A DNA stretch of 64,000 bases from Caenorhabditis elegans (lineage: Eukaryota > Nematoda > Chromadorea > Rhabditida > Rhabditidae): assembly GCF_000002985.6 (NCBI RefSeq), contig NC_003281.10, forward strand, positions 1,488,001 to 1,552,000, given 5' to 3'. The first letter of the stretch is position 1, and each line of letters begins with the position of its first letter. The notes below the pieces were generated by a model. The model did not search any database, had not been told where the DNA came from, and was given only the letters and a program-made list of their open reading frames with translations. Positions 57,035 through 64,000 of the stretch are shown here, piece by piece. A program made the position numbers and the translations under genes.

Positions 57035-60000
57035 TTAATAATCATCGTCAGCGGCGGCGGAGGTGGCAGCAGGACCCCTCATTCTCTTCTCGGCGAGCTC
57101 TCCTTCGGTGCCAAATTCGTAATAGTGTGGAGCCAATTCGTAAAGCCATTCAGGCTCAATAACTGTGACGTCACGGATCGAATCCTGCATCACTTCGGTG
57201 AAGATTACCCTGAAAAAAAAAACTTTTTTTTTTCATCGAAAAATGATTTTTTAATCAAAAATTTGAATTTTCCACGCTCCCAGCTTCAATTTGACCCCCA
57301 ACATGCCCATATTCCGTTCAACTTGACCCACCGACACAGCTGAAATCGGTGCTACAGTAACCCGCGTGGCGGGACCCAAAATATGAAAAGTGACGGAATC
57401 AGGGCATGATGAGGGTCATTTTGAAGCAGGGAGTGAGGGGGGAATTCAAATTCGAAAATTGTTTCTCGTCGGAAAAACAGAAAAATTGCAAAAAAAAATT
57501 GTTTTCTTCAATTTTTGATTTTTTTTCACAATTTCAAAGTTTATACACAACCATGTTAAAATTCATATTCTCCTCATTTTCAGCTTTAAAATGACCCCCA
57601 ACATGACTATATTCCGCGCATTTTGACCACCGACACAGCTGAAAACGGTGCTACAGTAACCCGCGTGGCGGGACCCAACATTTGAAAAAGTGACGTAATC
57701 GGGGCATGATGAGGGTCATTTCGAAGCTGAGATTATGGAGAACTTGAATTTCAACTTAAAACCTAGAAATTTCGAAAAATAAATGTTTTTTTCTGAAAAA
57801 ACAAAAAAAAATTCAACATTTTCTTTTTTTTTCTGGAATTTTTTAAATATTAATTTTTTGCAAAACTGATAAAATATTCGAAATTTTGACAGCCTTAGCT
57901 TCAAAATGACCCCCATCATGACCATGTTCCGCGCACTTTGACCACTGACACAGCTGAAACCGGTGCTACAGTAACCCGCGTGGCGGGACCCAAAATTTGA
58001 AAAAGTGACGTAATCGGGACATGATGAGGGTCATTGTGAAGCTGAGATCATGGAGAACTTGAATTTCAACTTAAAACCTAGAAATTTCGAAAAATACAAT
58101 TTTTTTTTTCTGAAAAAACTTTTTAAAAAAATTCGAAAAAAAATATTTTTTTCGGAATTTTTCCTTTAAAATGTTTATTTCTGTGCAAATTTGATAGCAT
58201 ATTCGATTTCTCCTCATTTTCAGCTTCAAATTGACCCCCACATTGCCTATCATCCGCCCATTTTTAAAAATTCGGGTCTCTCCACGAGGGGTACTGTAGC
58301 ACCGATTTCAGCTGTGTCAAAACTTCCAAAATTCAAATTGAATGGTGGAATGTGGTCATGTTGGGGGTGTCAAAATGAAGCTGAAAACGTGGAAATATGA
58401 ATTTTAGCTTAAATTTAGGATTTTTTGAAAAAAAAAAAATTCCGAAAAAAAACAAATTTTTTTGGAAATTTTTTGATTTTTTAATTTTTCAAAAAAATTC
58501 AATTTTTTCTCAAATTTTCCTGTAATACCATTTCGGATAGTCTTTCTTGAACATAATCGACGATCCTTTGTACATATTGAAGGGGAAGCTCTCCTTGACT
58601 GTCATATATTTCCCTGTGTAGTGATATTGGGCCGCCTGGGAGAAGAAGCCGGTTACAAGGCATTGTCGGATGTTTTCAGAGCAATCTGAAATTTTTAAAA
58701 AAATTAGGAAAGAGAATTGTTACAGAATTCAGAAAAAAATCAAAGAAATAAAAATAAAAATTTTTCAAAAATTTTTCCCCAAAAATCTTTCAATAGTTCA
58801 CTTGGAAACCTTAATATTCGTTTTCTACAGATTCCCAGCTTTCAAATGACCCCCATATTGCCTATGTTCCGTCACTTTTTGAAAATTTGGGTCTCGCCAC
58901 GCGGGTTACGGTAGCACCGGTTTCAGCTGTGTCGGTTTTCAAAATCAACGGAACATGGTCATGATGGGGCTTATTTTAAAGCTGAAAACTTGGAGAATCT
59001 GAATTCCAGCTCAAAAATAAAAACATTTTTTTTTCGAAAATATTATTTTTCTCAAAATTCCCAAAAAAAAATTTCCATTTGTTGCAAATCCTTCATATAG
59101 GTAAAAATTCGAATTCTCCACGTGAGCAGCTTCAAATTGACCCCCATATTGACTATAATCCGCTCATTTTGAAAATGTTGGGTCTCGCCACGCGGGGTAC
59201 TGTAGCACCAATTTCAGCTGTGTCGAATCTGCCAAACTTCAAAATTGCCGGATCCTGGGCATGATGGGGGTCATTTTAAAGCTAGTGACAGGAGGAATTC
59301 GAATTTCAGCTCAAAAAATGAAAAATTTTAGGAAAAAAAATTAAAAAAAATTTTTTTTTTTGAAAAACCTACTAATAAGCCCGCGACTTGAAACTTTCTC
59401 AATCTCAAATCTCTTCAACAGCCTGACAAGTTGGCTCCGCACATTATCCGCCCTCATAAGCCCCCGATAATTCACAAAATGATCGGAGCACCACTTCTTG
59501 CTGCGGCCATTTTCGACGAATTTCGTGAAAACATTGAGCATTGTCATGTGATCTCCTTCTTCGACCGCGAATTTCTTTCGAATGACGTCAGCTTGATGAC
59601 GTTGACGATATGGGGTAATAAAGACATCCTGGATTTGCATCATTGCAACAATTGTCACCATTTCTGTGGAGCACCCGAATTCGGCGGATTTCAGTAGACA
59701 TTTACTGTGCATTGGTGGTAATGGAAATTCTGCCATTTGTAGACCCAATGGGGATGTTAGTTGGGATCTGAAAAATTTTGAATTTTCGAAAAAAAAAATT
59801 TTTTTTTCGAAATTTTTCCCAAACATTTTTTTTTCAATTTTTCGCGCTAATTTTCTTGAATTTTCATTACAAAATTCAAATTCCCCGTTATTTTCTACCC
59901 TTTGCTCATGGAATTTTGGTGTTTTAACCAATTTTCAAAATTCCGAGGGGTACTGTAGCCCCAAAAATACGCAAACACGGAATTTTGGAGATTTTTGAGA

Positions 60001-63000
60001 ACTCATGGGATCCGGTGTCAAATTTTGAGAGAAATTCAAATTTTGTGGTAAAAATCCATGAGAATAACCCAATATAGATGAAATCTGAAAAAATTTGAAT
60101 TTTCAAAAAAAAACAATTTTTCGAAATTTTTTTTGCAAAATTTTTGTTTAACTTTTCGCTAATTTTCTTGAATTTTCATCATAAAATTCAAATTCCCCTT
60201 CACTTTTTACTCCTACAGTCCCAAATTTTGGTGTTTTAACCAATTTTCAAAATTCCGAGGGGTACTGTAGCCCCAAAAGTACGCAAGCACGGAATTTTGA
60301 AAAATTTCGGGTTAGAGCTTTGAAAATCAGGGTTAAGGGGTAAAAAATGACAGAGAACACGAATATCATAACAAAAACGACGAAAAATTCGTAGTTTCTT
60401 GAGTACTGTAGCTAAATGCTCTCCGGTTTAAAGGTACATACGTTTCGTCGATTGCTCCAAGCGCGTAAAGAAGCTCCAAACCGTTGATCATCGCCCAGGA
60501 CGGGGGTGGCTGAAAATTGATCCAAATTTTAATAATAGAAGTGGTCTAAAAACTCAATTTCCCTAGTGGTGGCCTAGAAACCCGATTCCTCGTGTGGCCT
60601 AGAATTTCAAAACTCGGCCCCACCATTGAACTCAGCTCACTGAGAGCTTTCAAATGACCCCCAACATGCCCTGGTTCCGGTGATTCTGAAAATTTCGGGT
60701 CTCGCCACGCGTGGTACTGTAGCACCAGTTTCAGCTGTGTCGAAACGATCAAAATCTCAAAGTCAACGGAAGATGGCCTTGATGGGGGTCATTTTGAAAC
60801 TGATAACGTGGTGAATCTTAATTTTTTTTCAAATTTGACAAAAATCTGATTTTTTATAAATTTTCCAAAAAAAAATTTTTTTTTTGAAAATTTGAAAAAT
60901 TCTAAAAATTGTTATTTCTCAAAATTTCACTTGGAAAACTTGATATTCGTTCTCTACTGGTTCCCAGCTTCAAAATGACCCCCATATTGCCTATAATCCG
61001 CTCATTTTGAAAATGTTGGGTCTCGCCACGCGGGGTACTGTAGCACCAGTTTCAGCTGTGTCGAAACTTCCAAAAACTCAAAATCAACGCAACCCGGGCA
61101 TGATGGGGGTCATTTTGAAGCTGATAGCGTGGCAAAGTCGATAAAAATAATAGTTTTCCGGAAAAATTAATATTGGAATTAAAATTTTTTTTTTTCAAAA
61201 TTCTAAATTTCTCACAATCAAAATGAGTTGAATTTTTTACCGATAAATAGTGAAATCTGTGCACATTCTGCACACCAAGAGCTTTCAACTGCAAAATTGT
61301 GCTCGCCATCTGGCACCGCTGAATTTCGGGTACCGTACCCTCGGCGAACCGTTCAAACTCCGATTCCGGGTACAGGCGATAGCATTTTCCGGGTCGAATA
61401 CGTCCGGCACGTCCGGCACGTTGTTCGGCGGATGCTTTGGATACAGTAACCCGCATTAGGGTCTCCACACCGTTGGCGGCGTGTTGGGCGCGAAGCTTCA
61501 CGTAGCCAGTGTCAATGACGTAGCAGATGCCGGGAATTGTGATGGATGCTTCGGCTATGTTGGTTGCAACGACCACTTTACGGGTTCCATGGGGTGTTGA
61601 GTCGAAGGCTTTCATTTGCTCGCGAGCTGAAAAATTTTCAATTAAAAAAAAATTGTTTTTTTTGGAATTTTTTTCCAAAAATTTTTTATTCGAAATTTTT
61701 TCCGAAAACAATTGCTATTTTCAAATTCCGCTTACTCTCAGCTTTCGAATGACCCCCATCACGACCCAATTCCGTCACTTTTCATATTTTGGGTCTCGCC
61801 ACTCGGGTTACTGTAGCACCGGCTTCAGCTGTGTCGGTGGTCAAATTGCACGGAATATGGGCATGTTGGGGGTCAAATTGCAACTGGTAACGTGGAGAAT
61901 ATGAATTTTGACTTGGTTTTGAATGATTTTCGAAAATATGAAAAATTGAAATTAAAAAAAATGTTTTTTTTGGAGGAAAAAATTTTATTTGAAATTTTTA
62001 CAGAAAACGATAGCTATTTTCGAATTCTCCTTATTCCCAGCTTTCAAATGACCCCCATCACGTCCCAACTCCGTCACTTTTCAAATTTTGGGTCCCGCCA
62101 CGCGGAGTACTGTAGCACCGGCTTCAGCTGTGTCGGTGGTCAAAATGCACCGAACATGGTTATGATGGGGGTCATTTTGAAGCTGAGGGCGAGGCAAAAA
62201 TGAATTTCGACTTGGTTTTGCACGATATTCGAAAATAAGAAAAATTGAAATTTTCAAAAAAAATCCCGAATTTTTTTCCAAAATTTTTTTATTTGAGATT
62301 GTTCCAGAAAACAATTGCTATTTCCGAATTCTCCCCCCTCCAAGCTTCCAAATGACCCCCATCACGGCCCAATTCCGTCACTTTTCAAATTTTGGGTCCC
62401 GCCACGCGGGTTACTGTAGCTTCAGTTCAGCTGTGTCGGTGGCCAAATTGCACGGAATATGGGCATGTTAGGGGTCATTTTGAAGCTGATAACATGAGAA
62501 ATTTCAATTTATTCTCCATTTTCCGGCATTTTCAGCCAAAAAAATCACCAGGAAGCGCTCCATAGCACGGAACCACCCACAGACGGTCGCAATTTTTCAA
62601 ATTTCCAGCCAGCTCGCGGAGCTTCTCACAAACGTCTTCCACCTCGTCTTGTCCTGTCAAGAATACCAGAATATCGCCAGGATTCTCGTGTTTGTGAATA
62701 TTTATTACAGTATCCACCGCCGATTGACAGTAATCTGGCACTGACCTGAAAAAAAAAAATTATTTGAAATTTACGTTCAAAATTTGCTCAAATTTGTAAT
62801 TCTGAGCTTAGTAGCTTCAAAATGACCCCCAACATGCCTAGGTTCCGACGATTTTGAAAACTTTGGGTCTCGCCACGCGGGGTACTGTAGCACCAGTTTC
62901 AGCTGTGTCGGTTGTCAAATTGCACGGACACCAGGCATGTTGGGGGTCATTTTGAAGCTGATGACGTAGAGAATATGATTTATTGAATTAAAAAAATTTT

Positions 63001-64000
63001 TTTGAAAAATTAAAAATTATAGAAATTTTTTTTTATTCCAAAAATTTTATTTCCCCGAAATTTTACATGGAAAACTGGATATTCGTGTTCTCTAGGTCTC
63101 CAGCTTTAAAATGACCCCCAACATGCCTAGGTTCCGTGCAATGTGAAAATTTCGGGTCTCGCCACGCGGGATACTGTAGCACCAGTTTCAGCTGTGTCGA
63201 AACATCAAAAACTCAAAATCGCCGGAAATAGGGCATGATGGGAGTCAAATTGAAGCTGACGACGTGGAGAATATGAATTTCTACATAGTTTTCAATAAAA
63301 TTTTGAATTGAAAATTTCTTTTTTTGAAAAAATTAAAAATTTTTTTGCAAATTTTTTTTTTTTTTGCAATTTTTTCCACATCCACTAACGTTTTTGTATG
63401 ATGTACTGCAACTGGATGTGTTCTTCCCTCCACTGAAATAATTCCAGCAGTATCTTTATCCGAATTTCCCGTCTCATTCATCTCGAAAAAATCCTTAAAA
63501 AGCTCGGCGTCCAGCGTCGCCGAGGACACAATAATCCTCAGATCATTGCGAATTTGTATGATTTTTCGAAGTAACCCGAGCAAAATATCCGTGTTACATG
63601 ACCGTTCGTGTGCCTCGTCAATCATGATAATGCTGGAAATTTTTTTTTTGAAAAATAATTTTTTTTTAATCGAAAAATTGAGAGATTTTTTGAAAATTTG
63701 AAGATTTTCACGTAAAAATTCGGATTTCCCATTTAATTTCACACCTAATAAGCATTTTTCCCGGCCTCAATTCCAAATTTTGAATTTCGAGGGGTACGGT
63801 AGCGCCAAAAGTACGCAAACACCGAATTTTACGACATTTTGCACAAATTGGCTGAAAAAGCTGTTCCAGGGGTGGAAATTTACGGGGAATTTGAATTTTG
63901 GCATGACAATGTATAGAAAACAATTTGAAATTTGAAAATACTGAATTTTTTGTTAAAAACTTTTTTTCAGAATTTTCCAGAAGTTTTCAAAGATTTTCAG
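57035..64000 (-). CDS. dhx-35: DHX35-type DEAH-box RNA helicase (5' part outside window)
   Basis: This is an ATP-dependent RNA helicase of the DEAH/RHA class; DHX35 is found with late spliceosomes. Exons seen are 63632-63390, 62745-62549, 61626-61241, 60509-60442, 59767-59373, 58685-58529 and 57209-57035, encoding about 539 residues to the stop, all in phase. Motif II is DEAH (MIDEAHERS) in exon 63632-63390 and motif III is SAT (IVSSATLDAELFKDFF). Then come FLTGQDEVEDV (motif IV region), TNIAEASITIPG (V) and QRAGRAGRIRPG (VI). The HA2/winged-helix region (LELLYALGAIDE, AEFPLPPMHSK) and the C-terminal OB-fold block (CLVTGFFSQAAQ to EPEWLYELAPHYYEFG) follow human DHX35 closely. The Walker A exon and start lie beyond the right edge; from 63633 to the edge only intron is seen. 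The introns are crowded with element E. Confidence 0.92.
57281..58383. mobile_element. Four element E copies in the last helicase intron
   Basis: Copies lie at about 57281-57430, 57581-57729, 57896-58043 and 58221-58383, spaced 300-325 bp. The first three share one orientation (cgacacagctgaaa) and the fourth is reversed (tttcagctgtgtc). The spacers also match each other (tcctcattttcagctt, aaacctagaaatttcgaaaa), so the array arose partly by tandem duplication. Confidence 0.85.
58836..59284. mobile_element. Two element E copies in a helicase intron
   Basis: Copies lie at about 58836-58984 and 59127-59284, same orientation, with ggtctcgccacgcggg in the middle and inverted ends around tcaaatgaccccca. 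Confidence 0.8.
59850..60340 (+). repeat. Two tandem C-like units in a helicase intron
   Basis: Units at about 59850-60080 and 60150-60340 each carry ttttggtgttttaaccaatt, ccgaggggtactgtagcccc and tacgcaa-cacggaatttt. They differ from the C modules tied to element A. Confidence 0.7.
60644..61123. mobile_element. Two element E copies and a B-like hairpin in a helicase intron
   Basis: E copies lie at about 60644-60802 and 60965-61123. Just before them, at 60560-60605, a ggtggcctagaaacccg block resembles part of element B. Both E copies share one orientation. Confidence 0.8.
61739..62487. mobile_element. Three tandem element E copies in a helicase intron
   Basis: Copies at about 61739-61886, 62038-62184 and 62341-62487 are spaced almost exactly 300 bp. 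Each is preceded by a cagaaaacaattgctatttt-like spacer, so the repeated unit is 300 bp including one E. Confidence 0.85.
62813..63258. mobile_element. Two element E copies in a helicase intron
   Basis: Copies lie at about 62813-62960 and 63101-63258, same orientation, with tgggtctcgccacgcgg-type centres and tcattttgaagctg-type ends. Confidence 0.85.
63700..63930 (+). repeat. Element C copy in the helicase intron at the right edge
   Basis: It carries the gaggggtacggtagcgccaa block and agtacgcaaacaccgaattt, with the aattggctgaaaaagctgtt continuation, and runs towards the window edge. No A module follows within the window. Confidence 0.75.

Noticed and set aside
59431..59697. Plus-strand frame in the helicase gene
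   Set aside because: Shadow of the minus-strand exon 59767-59373, which matches DHX35.
1..64000. tRNA, rRNA, snRNA or spliced-leader RNA genes
   Set aside because: I looked for tRNA arm patterns and known Sm-site RNAs by eye and found none convincing; a covariance-model scan (tRNAscan-SE, Infernal) would be decisive.
1..64000. Autonomous transposon or retroviral genes
   Set aside because: No frame resembles a transposase, reverse transcriptase, integrase or gag; the mobile-looking elements are all short and non-coding.

Overview
The window is nuclear DNA of a Caenorhabditis-type nematode, consistent with C. elegans or a close relative on a repeat-rich chromosome arm. The evidence is: introns that end in TTTTCAG-like acceptors; several start codons sitting just behind such acceptors, as expected for spliced-leader trans-splicing; one pair of genes spaced like an SL2 operon; nematode-type F-box and SNF transporter genes; short TTAGGC runs; and very AT-rich introns full of dispersed Caenorhabditis-like repeats. 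Exons are short and scattered. I rebuilt the gene models by hand from splice sites and checked that every exon junction keeps the reading frame; none is supported by transcripts.

Ten protein-coding genes can be supported. From left to right: an F-box gene (2098-7330, minus) and a small SAM-domain gene (7522-7925, minus), which look like one operon read right to left; an ICE2/NARG2 homologue, a subunit of the little elongation complex, with an RGG tail (8406-20539, plus); a TMEM120/TMPIT membrane protein (21407-29993, minus); an SLC6/SNF neurotransmitter-symporter-like gene (32224-44768, minus); the mitochondrial circularly permuted GTPase MTG1 (45893-50128, plus); the NAT9-type N-acetyltransferase (50510-52199, minus); a CISD3-type double CDGSH iron-sulfur protein (52506-55304, plus); and the 3' two thirds of a DHX35-type DEAH helicase (57035 to beyond the right edge, minus). 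That is nine loci with recognisable families; a tenth, a possible coding piece inside a repeat at 36283-36480, was rejected.

Three head-to-head pairs share short promoters (SAM/ICE2, SNF/MTG1, NAT9/CISD3). Three pairs converge (ICE2/TMEM120, MTG1/NAT9, CISD3/DHX35). The genes serve general functions: transcription elongation, mitochondrial ribosome assembly, iron-sulfur chemistry, RNA helicase activity and acetylation. There is no pathway-specific cluster beyond the SAM/F-box operon.

Most of the DNA is repeats, and they are the striking part. A modular unit (parts C, A and B) with palindromic cores recurs across the introns. All 20 intragenic copies of part A lie in the same orientation relative to the transcription of their host gene. 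A near-perfect inverted repeat of about 0.88 kb (1-884 and 9055-9938) brackets the F-box/SAM operon. A separate palindromic MITE-like family of about 150 bp (17 copies) is concentrated in the helicase gene. Two 20-bp minisatellites with A-runs about one helical turn apart fill introns of MTG1. A roughly 300-bp tandem duplication in TMEM120 carries broken copies of the end of an exon.
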